Of a stretch of 64,000 nt of DNA, positions 49,492-63,690 are shown piece by piece. Every line of letters begins with the position of its first letter. Within the stretch, counting starts at the first letter, position 1. The position numbers and the translations under genes are program-made. Source of the DNA: Mastigias papua (Eukaryota > Cnidaria > Scyphozoa > Rhizostomeae > Mastigiidae). Where the stretch lies: NCBI GenBank assembly GCA_964019165.1, contig OZ025287.1, forward strand, positions 6,860,344-6,924,343, written 5' to 3'. The notes beneath the pieces were generated by a model. It made no database searches. It worked only from the letters and a program-made list of their open reading frames with translations, and had not been told where the DNA came from.

Positions 49492-50704
49492 TTAAGAACC
49501 TACAGCTTAACATTGCATGTTTTGATCTCAGTTGCAGCTTGATAGTCTGACAAGGTTCTTGATAAATGACCACTTAAAATCTAAAGCCAGTCTGTTCGCC
49601 ATTCATCCCAATTCAATGATGCTCCAAACCCCTAGAAATATCTGTGGTGGTCAAGGCCTGTAGGAAGTATTGTGTGTATAATGAAGAATGAATAAATGTG
49701 TCAAAACTTTAGGTTCATAGACTTTGGCTATAATATTTCAATGCTTAACTGTCAGTTATCCCTTTTACGGCATTTATTTAGGACCTAGTGTTAGGAACAT
49801 GCTCTCTGGTTACAAAATATGTATCACATACAGGCCAACAGTCTCATGAGGTTACTGGAGTTTAGCAGCCTACATCATATGTTAGTTTTCAAAAGGTGTG
49901 GCTAGTAGAAGAAAATCGGCCAGGACATACCCTATTCAAAAGGGCGGTTGGAGAGTGCTTGGAGACACCTTTTGCATATCCCTGTACATACTCTTATGGA
50001 GGCAAGTCTCAAGGACGACATCATGAGTGCATATCTAGGAGGTCTGATAACTGCAGTTAGTGATGTACTGTAGAATGATCCGCCGTGGTTGGGTTTATCA
50101 CACATTTAGTGCGAAGAGGCTGCTCTTGTTCTGATGAGACTAATTAACACAGCAGAAGAAACTCAATAAGACACAAACAACTTACAAAGTAACAAAGGTA
50201 GACTAGAATAATAACTGACAAAGCATGATCTTCAAGGCAATATTTACTGACGAGACGAAAACTTACCAAATGGTTCTGAAAAATTCGGGCTTATGACAAT
50301 ATGTACACCCCCTAATTCGGCACGCTCCTATTTCCATAGCGTCCCTTACTCAATTTGCCGGTTCATAGAAAATGATGTGTTCAAGTCGAAATTTTAAGTA
50401 AACTTCATGCTAATCTTCACCATTAAATTCCCTTGAAATTTGTTATAATAAGGTCTTTTGATTACAAATTTTCTCTGATTTGATGTGGTTGCTTGCGGGA
50501 GGTTACTCCAAAGTGAAAATAGCCGGAAACTTCCGCGTTTTGCTAGAGTGTCGGCGTGTATAGTACACCAAATGAGAACACAAGCAGGCTCATTAAAACA
50601 ATTTTAGGTTCTGATGTACAGGTTTTCACTGTAGTACATTTGTTGTATGTTAACACGAAGTAGTGAGTACCGTTGCTGTTGCTGTTGTACATGAAGAACC
50701 AAAC
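49492..50704. other. 5' flank of the MYDGF homologue
   Basis: No gene is seen. The last few hundred bases should contain the MYDGF promoter. I see no convincing TATA box. An upstream ATG at 50691 opens a 7-codon ORF that overlaps the MYDGF start in another frame. Confidence 0.4.
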
Positions 50705-53700
50705 ATGGCGATAGACTGGTGGTGTTGGCGATTGACATTATGCAGCATACTCCTAATTGTTCACAATGTTGTATCGGCTAAAGAGAGTAAGATTCATAAT
50801 TTTATGGCAAACCCAACTGGACAGCTGAGGACTGAAGAAGTTGAAATGGTAGGCTCAGCTAAATTTGCTTCATTTAGGGGTTTAAGATTGCCACGTACTC
50901 CAGTTTGCATCCTTTGGTTTTAGCACGGGAAGTACATTCTTAGATCAATACTGGTGTATTTGAAGGTTGGATATGCTATGGTTGCAAATATAATGTTGTA
51001 CTAAGGTATTGCCGAAAGACCTTTGCTATGTTATGGCTTGTGTGTGCCTGGAAGTAGCACCCTGCCAACTAGCACAATTTCATCGTCTTGTGATACACGA
51101 TTTCACTGCAATTCCGTTTTCACGGCCTGGCTTCCATTTCATACAAAGTTTGACTTTGTTGTTTATCACCACCATAAGTTATTTTACATATATTGAATTC
51201 GTCATTGACAATCACATTTCTGAAAAATATCCTAACGAAAACGTTTGTAGTGGCATCGAGTTTCTTAGAGTTATACTCAAAATGACGTATTGAGCCTTTC
51301 GACTTACTGATTATTGCCAATCAGCTAATGCTGTGAAGTTTTGGCTCATAATAATGGACTATTATCGTTATTCGGTGTTCACATATATCATACAATTCAT
51401 CATTTGAAAAAGTTGGCTTTCACTTTTCGTTGTATTTAGGATCTTACCTCTTTTATTCAAATCTTCAGCTTTTTGAGAACTTAAAATAAAATCTTAAGTT
51501 TCCCAGTCTTGCAAGGTTGGCAGGCCTGGGAGGATATTGCCTGCTCCCTACAAAAATGCTGTTTGCTTGCAAAGCATATATATCTCTATATTTCTGCCCT
51601 CAATCCAGATTGGAAATACTTCTTCTTGACTGTACTAACACTGTCATTTACAGTATCATTTGTGTATAAAATCACAAGTTTACTTCATTGATCCTAGTAA
51701 AGATATCAGAAATGTCACAGGAGTTTACACATGGATGCTAGTAACCAGCTATTTTCTGTTGTGTATAACTCTATTGAAACATGTGGATGTGACTTGGTTA
51801 CTAGCCAGGCAGGTTATAATCAACAAGAGCTGAGTGGGTTGGAAATAGGATTCAGTTGACAAAAGACATAAGTGTAAACCCATGTTATTTTAGTTTTACT
51901 AACCATACTAATCACACTGTATGTAAAACTGGAATCAATCTGGTTACTGTGAGTATCAATATATTTTGTAACCATTTTGGCTACAGTTTTTAGGCTCAGT
52001 GTCATATGGCTTATGTGCAGTGCTGACTGTCAGTGATACAGATTAGCTTATATAGCATAGTTAATAGTCATGTTTTGGAATCTGAAAACATTTAAAGTTT
52101 GCAAAGTACCAAAGTCCACTCTTCCTGAACATAGTAGCATGCTACATTATCATAAATTTGACATAGATGTGTATAACATCATATGTAATTTAAGCCTACA
52201 TAGGAAATGCTATTGCACTCACAACATGCTGAGCATATAATAAAGAATTGAAAACAAATTTTGTGTCAGTCAACCAATCAGTCAATCAATCACTTAATCA
52301 GTCAATCAATCAATCAATTACATCTTTATTACTGTGTCAAAAATCTTTAGCATATAGCCTAATTTAGTGTTCATTGTTATTTTGTGACTGAGTGGTTAAT
52401 ACAGAGCACTTTCAGTAAATTCCCCAAATTCACAATCCATGAAGTATGTTGTATCGCGAGTCAGAATTGTGATTTGGTTTGAATCATTCCATCAGTGCAG
52501 TTCCCTTTGTCCTTTCTTATAATATATGATGATTCATAATAGAGCCTGTAAGCTCATAAACATTCAACAGGTGCATCTGAGGACATATTTCTGGAAGATC
52601 TTTTTTGCAGAGCATCATTTCAGATATATTTTGGTGCAATGGTTTGGCACAGAACAATAGTTCAAGCAAATTGTATTTTGGTAGTTTCATACCTCAAGTG
52701 AGTTAAGTAAAACCATATTTATTAACACACATAAACACTTACATTAGTTAATCCTCAAAATGTTTGTTGCCTTCAGTGAGGAGGTTGCCAAAGGGCAACA
52801 ACAATTTTGAGGATTAGCTAATATACATGTTTATGTGTGTTAATAAATATGGTTTTACTTAACTCACTTGAGGTGTGAAACTACCAAAATACAATTTGAG
52901 TCATAATATACAGGATCAAATTCATTCACTTGCAAAAAGCACCTATGACTGGAAACACTTCAAGCAATTTTAGTGCAACTCTTCAGCACAACCAAGCAGC
53001 ATTTGTAGACTTAGATCCCAATTATATAACCCCAAAGTGATATCACGCTGATACAAAAGTGTTCCTGTGTGGGTAATAGCTGTGACATCAAGACATCATC
53101 AATGTTAATCAATTGAGGCCTCAGTTACTCACATATGTTTCTTTGGAGGATCTTAAGTTTCTACCCATTCTTTAGATACTGGAAACTTGTCCAAAATGAA
53201 TCTCCCACAACTTGCCAGTTATCCTAGCTTAAGCCTGTTGTCTTAGCTTATCCAGTTATCCAGATCTTTGGATTACCATTACTTTTTCACTTTGAAGATG
53301 GTTTGCAACTTTGTCAGTTCATGTGTATGTCTTTTATAATTTACAATGGTTTGAAAAAGAAGTCTGACATTAACTTGCAGAAGAGTAGCAATAGCTTGAA
53401 TATTTGTTTGTTAATCAGCCTGTTATATTGTTCAAGAACTTTCTTAAAATTTAGGGAGAAACAAAGAGAAAATGCAAAAACTACAGTATATAAATCACTC
53501 TAATTTTAAGTATTAGTCTGCCTGTTTACACAAAGTTAAAATCACACTGGTGAAAAACTGCACTGGTGTGGCTATCAAATTAATTTCCCAAGCATTTTGC
53601 ACCAATTTGCAGTCAGGTATATGATGCATCAAAAAGCAGAAGATGTCACACCATTGTCTTGTAAAGGGGTCTTAATAATTAAGTTACCCACTTTCTACTT

Positions 53701-56700
53701 AGAATTCAATCATTTTATAAAGTGCCCTACTTAAGACATTCTTAGCACAAAGAAACTATTCAAGTCTTGCTTGTGGCACAGAACATATTGCAGTTGAAAA
53801 ATTGTTGGTGCATGCTGAATATCAGATTCACCTTGGCTACCTATATGCTAATTTAATAAAGCAAACTACTCCACTTGCCAGGCATTTTTATCAGAAATTG
53901 TAAGCAAAGATAATCACATGTCAATTCTGAAGATGTCATCTAAGAATATATCTAAAATGCTTGCATTTCAAGTGTTATGACATAACATTTTGTGGGGTTA
54001 CATTTCAGCACATAATTGACAGGCATTCATTGTATTTGTCTAGTTAGTATTTCCTTTAAATTTGTTCTTTAATATCTAGGACTCTTTCAAGTGCAAATTT
54101 ACATATAAATGTGTTGGTGGAACTGGAGAGGTAAGGCTTCCCATGTTTTATCTACATACAAGAACTTCATATGTAAAATAACAAATAGAATCTACAAAAA
54201 CAGAGCTTTAATGCTAGGCAGACAGATGTGTTTACCAAGGGAGATTTTGTAGGCTGCACTTGAATAGATTTCAATGTGTTATTTGCTCATTTATTATATA
54301 TGCAATCTTCCATATCATAATATGATAGTAGCTAGTATAACAGTCGTTTTTAAGAAAGTAGCCAATCCAAAGAATTCCCATGTCATAAATCCCACTGAAA
54401 ACTTTGTGTGAACTTCAACACGGAATCTGTTTCAGAATATTCCCATTACAATTATAACATGAAGTTAGATTTTCTTCATTTTATAAATCAAATGAATACT
54501 TTGCATTTTATAACTATGTTTTTCAAATGGGATTGTATGTTAATCCATTATTTGGTATAATGTATTTACTGATGGGCAAGTGGCAACGTGGTTAGAGCAC
54601 TTGACTGCTGAGTGGAACATTGGTGGTTCAAGCTGAACCTTCTGATTGTAGTTGGGATACTCTTTCACTGTCCACCCAGCAGCAAATGGGTACCTGGCGG
54701 CAACACTGGGGAAGTTAAAGGTGGTTACGGAAGGAACTGGATAATTTTCCCTCTACCTCACTGTGCCAATGGCTCAGGATAAGTGTCCCTCTAACTGGTG
54801 CTCCCCAATGTACGGAATCATACATGGGACTCACAAGTACCTTTTCCCATGTATTTGCTGGGAAGGTACAGTTATAGTAGACCATCTATCCACACAACCC
54901 TCATGGTGTTATATCCACAATTGACACTCCCCTTTCTGCTCAGAAGACTGCCATGGGAAAGGTTTATGCAAGTTATTTACAGTTTCAGTTTTATCTACAT
55001 AGGGCTGGGAAATGATATTGGAGAAAACAAGTTCAGGATTTCATTGTGTCATTGAGAGGTTGGTATATTTGGACAACTGTCTGAAGACTGTTCTCAGCAA
55101 TATTATAATTAGTAATGTCCAGTGCTCTTAGTTTCCTAGTAAACAGGGGGCAGTTATTACTTTTTCAGGTTTTTGTCTAACCTCCCAGAGCTAGTAAGGA
55201 CACTCCCATTTATAAAATTTAAAGGAAGGAAAAATTGCTTTAAAGTTTTATCTTGAGAAAATAGGTTTTTTTCTTTCACCTGGTGATAGTATTTCTTTCA
55301 TATTTCTACTTCCATATGGTTATGTATTGATTGCAAATAGTATAGAATTTCTTTCTTTAAATAAATCATTGCCACCTTGTTGTTAGATCTATTAATTGTT
55401 CATTCTTTAGTATCATTGCTTTTTATTTCTTAATGCAAGTTATATTAGTAGCAGGCTTGGTATGAGACTGGCGTGGGCAAGTGCGATATCATATCTTTTG
55501 TTATTATTATTAGGCAGTGACTTCATGCGAGCGTGCACTTACTTTTTACCGAATGTTTGACTGATGATCGTTAATTAGTATTTTTATATATTTATACCTT
55601 AGGCCAGAACAATCTTCTTACCTGTTTTTTATGATGTTTGAAGCTTCAGTAGAGGGCTCAAAATTAAAACGAGTTGAGCCATATGTAAGTATTCTACACT
55701 ACCGTTCAAAAAGTGTTGTAACGATTCGATAAAAGAATGATTGCGTCGACTCTGCTTCTATGTGGCAACGTTAAGTTATTGTGATTAATTTTTGTTATGA
55801 ATGAAAATTTTTTCTTATGCGGCTTTTAAAGCTGTATGTTTTAGTGATTTTTCTTGCTGTGTTTCTTGCTAATGTTCCAAAAGCTAGCCTTTTTTGCACG
55901 CCAACACAATGTTTTTAAAGGTTCAAACCTACTACATACATCGCAGCACTCTCAATAAAGACATTTCATATCTTGGTATCTTGACCTTCTGTGGTCTACC
56001 AACCCTTGGCAGATTTTTAACTGTTCTAAATTTAAAGAACTTTTTGCATACAGCGAAAGCTGCATTCTTTGACCAGCCCACATTTGTTACAATTTCTTGA
56101 TAGCTTTACCATTAGTTTTGTAAAACAAGTTTCTAAATGCTTCTCGTATGATATTTCGTGACTTTTGATAAATGCCATGTTCATGTTTTTGGCATAGAAA
56201 AATTTTTCGGTTAATCTTTTTCGACTTCTGGGGCGCAACTGAAAGTTTTGAAGCATAAACAATGTCTTATAAAAATTTCATGGTAATAATCGGTTGTCAT
56301 ATTTGATAAGAGAGGATCAAATGCATGTGTTTTAAACCTATCAACGTAAATGTCCTTCGAAACTTCGAATCTTCCTAACACTTTTTGAACTTTGTTTTTT
56401 TAGCTAGAATTAAATGTATTTTATTCTTCACAATATTATGAGGCAGCTTTTTTTCTTAGCCACTTGATGATTCCATTAATGTGAATATTTTGTAATTGAT
56501 TTTTCATTGGTACAATTATCAAGATTTGCTATGTTGCTGTGTTACTAGACTACTTTAGATCTATTTTGGCATGATGAAAGAAACTCTTAGCTGGTTGCTT
56601 AAATATGAGTCATTTTCTTTAACCTTCTCTATAGGTAGAATGGTTCAGGTGCGACACATTGCATGCCATAAGAGCTGCTGAGTGCAGAATGGTGTGCAAT

Positions 56701-57976
56701 ATGTGAGCTTCGATTTTTAGACAAAATAGTCTTTTAGATACCAATGCGGATTTTTTTGCATTTCCTTTTCAAGTTATGAAAAGGTCTTGAAAATTTAGTT
56801 TTATATACCCTATTTACTGTGCTTTCAAATTACCTTCCATCGACAAGTTTTTTTTAATTGAGAAGAAAGAACTTAGCAGGAAGGGAAAAGATATATAATT
56901 TCAAGACGGTGGCAAATATTTTTCTGTGTGCGATACGTAAATTATGACGTGTGAATGCTAGATGATTCTTTCTCACGCCAACTCCTTCGAATCACGTATG
57001 CAATTCGCGTGCGTGGAAGGTTGAAACATGTGGACTGAATGTGCTTTGTATATGTAAAGTGAGAGCTAAGTCAATTTAGTAATACGTGTTTTCCTAGGAA
57101 TATGTATTATGTAGTAATCTCCTTCGTAATTTCAGGACAATGCAAAACGAATGCTACATGAAGACGAATACAAAGTTGTTGGAAATAAAGGTCAGGAGTT
57201 CTAACATTTTTGTCTTGACTATGTACCCAAAACTTTTTGTGCTTATCCCTTTTGGTATGACTTCAAACTGATCAATTTGCTAAACAGCCAAAAATCATTT
57301 AATAAAGGTCCTTTGAAGCTCATTGGATGCCCTTTTTTGTATGTGAAGTAACCCTCTCTACGCTGTTACATGGGATAGTGCGAGCACTTCTGTTTCGTAT
57401 TTACATGTATAAGAAGGCTTGCTCTATAATTTGGCTGATTTTAGAATATATACGGCTACATAGTGATTCATCCACATTGGACTATTGTTATTTTCTTTTT
57501 ATTTTTTGTGTATAGAGCTTTACTATCTTTCTGAAAATAAGACTTGAATCTTAGAAGAAGCATCTAAAATGTATTATATATGAAGTTACGACCTTCCGTT
57601 AGTCAGCTATGATTTACCTACTGTCGATACTTGAGCTTAGGGGGACGTGCAGTACCCTTCTTTTTAAACAATTTGCGAATATGCCACACATGATTTAGTG
57701 TCCCCTCCATGGCTTATAAAGCTTCTCACGCTGACTGAATTTTGTATTGAAAACTGCCTATAAACTAATTGTTACGAAATGATGCCTACCATTGAACTGG
57801 AGGCCTCCCATTGTTAGAGGATGCTGTTTTGGTTGTGCATTTCCGACGCTTCTAGGATTTAAACCAAATAGTGATTTCGTTATATTAGAAATGATTTTCT
57901 CTTTCTTTCAGTCAAAAGTCAGAGTGCCTTTAAATCAAATCTGGCCACTTTAGCATTGATTGCTGAGGACAATTAA
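50705..57976 (+). CDS. MYDGF: Myeloid-derived growth factor (MYDGF) homologue, 7 exons
   Basis: Exons are 50705-50848, 54080-54130, 55003-55058, 55603-55684, 56635-56691, 57136-57190 and 57912-57976 (TAA). All have AG/GT borders and compatible phases, giving 169 residues (vertebrate protein about 173). Residues 1-25 are a signal peptide (LTLCSILLIVHNVVSA). The core reads FKCKFTYKCVGGTGE, WEMILEKTSSGFHCVIERPE and SYLFFMMFEASVEGSKL, matching MYDGF blocks with two cysteines (about 53 and 80) at the positions of the vertebrate pair. The C-terminal block is EDEYKVVGNKVKSQSAFKSN then LATLALIAEDN. MYDGF is a small beta-sandwich protein that is secreted or ER/Golgi-resident. The vertebrate protein ends in an RTEL-type retention signal, but this one ends AEDN. 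Exon 5 (57 nt, phase 0-0) adds residues without a clear vertebrate counterpart. Confidence 0.9.
52265..52330. repeat. (AATC)n-type simple repeat
   Basis: Degenerate TCAATCAATC tandem units lie in MYDGF intron 1. It may be the tail of a truncated retroelement, but no coding sequence adjoins it. Confidence 0.7.
52667..52898. mobile_element. Foldback element (near-perfect ~100 bp inverted repeats) in MYDGF intron 1
   Basis: The left arm starts CAAATTGTATTTTGGTAGTT and the right arm ends with its complement. The arms match with few differences through ACTTAACTCACTTGAGG and AACCATATTTATTAACACAC, leaving a short loop near 52773-52790. At 232 bp and non-coding it fits a foldback MITE. Transcribed RNA from the intron would form a long hairpin. 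Confidence 0.85.
54571..54900 (+). mobile_element. tRNA-derived SINE in MYDGF intron 2
   Basis: An A-box-like TGGCAACGTGG (54581) and a B-box-like GGTTCAAGC (54625) lie 44 bp apart after GATGGGCAAG, the layout of an RNA polymerase III promoter. The body follows (AATGGGTACCTGGC; GGGAAGTTAAAG). Stems of a real tRNA are not maintained. The right limit is approximate. Confidence 0.65.
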
Positions 57977-59165
57977 TATTGTGATATAGCTACTTTAACA
58001 CTGAGCATTTAAGATGGTTCGTACATATTTAGAAATTTTGTAAATGAGTAAGTCTCGTTGGGGTTTTACGATGAAATAACTAAAGCTGTCCTATCAATCT
58101 TTCATCTCCTATTGTTTACTATCAGTCATCCTCAGCGTATCCCTTCACATTGTAAATTTCTGTTGGCGATCTTTGACGGTTTCTATTGACATTGGCCCAT
58201 TCTCAGTTCTCTCCAATATTCGGGTGATTCCCGTTCTATCTGTCCTAAGTATAATGGAAAAATCTTGATCGGCAGTTAGCACGATGCTGAATAGAGGAAT
58301 ACCTTGTTGGGCATATCCTGGGTGTAAAATAAAGCTTTGTACAGCAAGAGAAGCGAAACGTTGCAATACAGACACTGAAGAAATTAAAGATGTTCAGACG
58401 AAACGAAAATTGTTTTGTGCGTTGATTAAGTCTAAAGTTCAAATTAACAGTTGTTCAGAATCTTCTATTAATCTTAATAACAATTATTAAAGTTTTGCTT
58501 TTTCAAAAACACCACAGATCTCCGTATAAATACAACCAAACTCCTTTATGGTAGATGAATAGAATTCTTGATGAGTTCATTTCGAATGAGCCAGGTAGTG
58601 CCCAACAGTCAGAAAATACCTTCCAGCAAGATAAATCCTTTATGTCACCAAGAGTGAGAATGATTCCATTCTAAGCAATTGCATCTCAATATCAGACAGA
58701 GACACCACTGCGCAATTTGAAGAGGTTGTACTTAGCTGTAGGACCTTCTTTTTATTTCGAGAGGATTTGGCAGCTACACACCACATGTCAAATACAGTAT
58801 TCCTACTAAATCGCGCAAATTGCTGTTACCAAGTTTTATAGAGATTAATGTTGATAAATTTTATTATATAGTAAATTCTTTTAATCCACGTTTGTATGTC
58901 TGTATTAGATAATATTGTACTCCTATATGTTAATTCAATCATATTTTGTAAGTTTCTAAGTGGAGGACCCCCTGAAAATCATCAGCACTAAAGAGCAACC
59001 TTTCTTGAGTAACTGAAACCCAATGAAGAGACCAAATTGTGCCGTGAATATATCTGCTGCATGTATCGGAATGGCTATAAACATCCAACTTTTGCCCTGT
59101 ATCCGTAAGGAAGATCTGTCAACAGTATAGAGCAGAGGCAATTTTTCATACAATTGCCGGTGTTA
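57977..59165. other. 3' flank of MYDGF; no gene recognised
   Basis: An AATAAA at about 58327 could be a polyadenylation signal for MYDGF. Short open frames here lack domain similarity. Confidence 0.35.
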
Positions 59166-59855
59166 GCTCTTGTGAAGGGTATTCATCCAGAAAACAAGAG
59201 GCCATTGAATATGAAGCTGTTGCTATTCTTTGTGTTCTCATGTATGGACAGTCACGAAAGGTAAACTGGTTTCAAAACTGCCTCTAATCTCAAGCTGCTA
59301 TTAAAGGCATCAGCGAAGCTTATCTTTCAGTATTAAGCTATTGTTGTGAAAGACGAGTCATGCATAAAGTCCCTGCAAGTTATAGTCACTTGGACTCCTT
59401 ATGCAGATGATTGATGATCATACAAACATTCATACAAAATAACGATCAAGAGATACCCAAACATCAACTGCATACAAAATTGCTGCTGTTCTGTGGACAT
59501 GTTTCCTTGGTATCCCAACCCAGCTATATTAATCCAAATGGCATAAGCACTAAAGATTGTATTGAATTTGCCATGGAAAGAACCAACGAAGTCTTATGTA
59601 CATTTGCTGCAGTTATGCCTCCTTGGATATCTACCTTGTTCTTGACCCTGCAAGAAAAAGAAGAGAGACGAAGTGCATACCTATCAAATGATGCAACAGA
59701 ACAGAAATGTGAGCAAAATCGATCACTGCACACTATTAGATTAGACTCTCTCACCATTGGAGAATTTTCTCTATGCCATCAATTATGCAAACGAGAATAC
59801 TCTTTCAAATTATCCTCATTCACTTCATTGCCCACAACCGAAGACTGTCTTTAAG
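59166..59855 (+). pseudogene. Degenerate coding-like region, unknown
   Basis: Translation gives QEAIEYEAVAILCVLMYGQS, then after stops a 147-codon frame (59411-59854) with TKDCIEFAMERTNEVLCTFA and TEQKCEQNRSLHTIRLDSLT. The composition looks protein-like, but two stops break it and no domain was recognised. It could be a decayed transposon-derived gene or an expressed gene with unrecognised introns. A further short frame at 60386-60568 (EDAAREKARALNSSKENVPD) may be related. Confidence 0.3.
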
Positions 59856-61210
59856 TAATTGTTGCTTGTGGCAAATTCAGTACATTCTCTATGCTGTACT
59901 CTGCCACCTTATTGACGAACACCATTCCTATAGTTGCTCCTTTGCATATTCAGTTAGGTGTAAGAGGGTCGGTCCGTCTTACAAACATAAACTTCTTCCG
60001 GAGAGCTTAGATGTTCGGTGAAAGAAAGTTGCCTTCTTAGAAGCCCAAGTGCATGGATAAATTCACTTATTGAGGAAAGTCTGTATGGTGGTTGAACCTT
60101 AATTCGGATTAAGGTATGTGTAGCTTCTTCCAATTGTAAAGACATTCAGTACTTAGCTCTGCTTAGCCTTCGTGACAAACACCTGTCTCTGGTTTTGTCT
60201 GTTTGTTCAATGATCTTTTAAAGTTGTCAAACTGAACACTTTGATGACTCACTTGCTTGATGCTAAATAATGTTCTTCTACTTTGGAAGGCGGCATTATA
60301 TCAAAGAGCTGAATATGGCTGAGCATGGCTGCTGAGCAATTTCTTGTTTTAGAAGCAGACACCCCATTCAATCTACCATCTCACTATGACACAAGTTTAC
60401 GTTCTTTGCGAACATCTTGTAGAGAATTTCCAGTCTACTTTTAGAGCAGTAACCAAAGAAAATGATATTGAGGATGCTGCACGTGAAAAGGCGAGAGCTT
60501 TGAATTCATCTAAGGAAAACGTGCCTGATTTTCAACCAACATTTGTGGTGTCTCGAAATCAAAGCTAAAAATGAACAGATATGAAACGTCTACAACTTTT
60601 AAGGGAAACAAATGTCACTGATGTACTGTAAGCTGCCAAGAATCTATGCAGAATACTCGGTTATTTCATCATCAATCCTTCCGGCTGGATTCCAAATCAT
60701 TTGTAGAGAGCCACCCTCAACCAGCAAGATTAGTTTATTTTCATGACAAAATACTATGTTATGATCTAGATTTTATTTCATCATTTAGCGGGATTTTCAT
60801 CATCAATTATAGGTTGTGAAACACGTAGCACTCTTTGGCCTACGATAGGCCCCCTGTCTCAATTACTTGCTTGTCATTTTCCACCCAGCGTATTCTAACT
60901 GCAACAGCGTTGCTATTAATATTTTGAAATGTCATTTCAATTAAAGAACATTTCCCATTTCTTAGTCTACCTTCTGTCTCATTTAAAATTTGCATGTCAG
61001 ACATAGAGATTTTCTCTGCAGAAAATGCGATCTACAAGCCAGTGACAATTTCACTGTTCGACTTGGTTGTGGGCACTCATCATGTAAACTGCCTCCCTAT
61101 TGGTCAGATATACGTACAGTATGCAAGGATAAAGTCAGTAGTGCCACCTCAGCATTACCTGAGGCTGCATCTGCACCTATTTTCGATCTTGGTGACTCGA
61201 TCAAGCAAAG
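59856..61210. other. Intergenic, no firm feature
   Basis: Short open frames at 60386-60568 and 60990-61289 show no recognised domain; the second contains paired Cys/His residues but no zinc-finger spacing. Nothing else is supported. Confidence 0.3.
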
Positions 61211-61952
61211 GGGTCATTCAATTAGTACGTACGCTCTAAATTGGCTAAAATTTGACCCCCCTCCCTCTCGTACGCACACGTACGCTTGATACTCACCCCT
61301 CCCCCCTTTTGCGTACGTACTCTTGGTTGTTTGACCCCCATCCCATCTCTAGGCGTCTAAAACCACAGAGAAAGACTTTTTAAGCTTTCTCGAGACATTA
61401 AAATGATCACTTCAAATGTATTTCATGAAAAATCTGTAATACTATTGAAACAAATGGCCACATAGGGTATAATATGGCGCCACAATGGCCTGGTAGTTTG
61501 ATGGAACCCGAGAGGGCTAGGTAATGTGGGGCTTTCAAATATACATAACTCATCGCATGTTTCCTATCTGACACGCTAGGCAACGGCGATAAACTGTGTA
61601 TTCAGCCTTGTAAATGCCACTAGCAAATGCCGCTATCACAATGGGAAAAATATCGCTAGGTTTCAGTTTATTCAAAATTCCTAGGGGCCACATTGTTGGA
61701 TTCGGCCTGAGGGCCGTATGTTTGACACCCTTGTACTAGAAGTAATTTCAACTGAATACATACTTCATCAATTAATTATTTGTGAAGGATCCTTTGCAAA
61801 TGGAAATATTGCAGGATGTATGCAAACAGCTGATAATTTTTTGCTTTGCGTACGTACTTCATGTGTCAACCCCCCTCCCCCTTGTACGCATTCGTACGCA
61901 TTTGCTTGACCCCCCTCTCCCCCTTCGTGCGTACGTACTAAATGAATAACCC
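61211..61952. mobile_element. MITE with GTACGTAC-rich inverted ends
   Basis: The left end GGGTCATTCAATTAGTACGT and right end (reverse-complemented) GGGTTATTCATTTAGTACGT are inverted repeats of 24 bp with two mismatches, both continuing ACGC. AAAG lies outside each end (one base offset on the right), possibly a target duplication. C-rich CCCCCCTCCC and CGTACGCA motifs repeat in mirrored order at 61250-61320 and 61848-61938. A hAT-like fragment may sit inside (near 61680-61735). Confidence 0.65.
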
Positions 61953-63130
<1,178 letters not shown>

Positions 63131-63174
63131 ATAAGTCAAAGCCGCACTAACTTAGTATATAAATACAACATAGA

Positions 63175-63474
<300 letters not shown>

Positions 63475-63690
63475 GGGCGCTCGACCGTGGCGGGGAGCGG
63501 TACGGCTATCGCAAAATAACCGTATTAATTGCCTTTTTGTTACTGATCAAGACCACAAATCTAGCTCAAAAACCGTTTTCACGTAGTTCTAGAATATTGC
63601 TGAATGAAAAACATCACAAAGACCTCTACAATCATCATTACATCGAGAAATATTTGTTGATCTTGTTGCACGCGTAGCTCAAGGGATAAA

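Noticed and set aside
54571..54645. Functional tRNA gene
   Set aside because: A- and B-box-like sequences are present, but the tRNA stems do not pair and a SINE body follows.
55603..55684. Reading this MYDGF exon in phase 0 directly after 54130
   Set aside because: It gives an immediate stop. An intervening exon at 55003-55058 supplies the phase shift and the missing WEM...CVIER block of the family.
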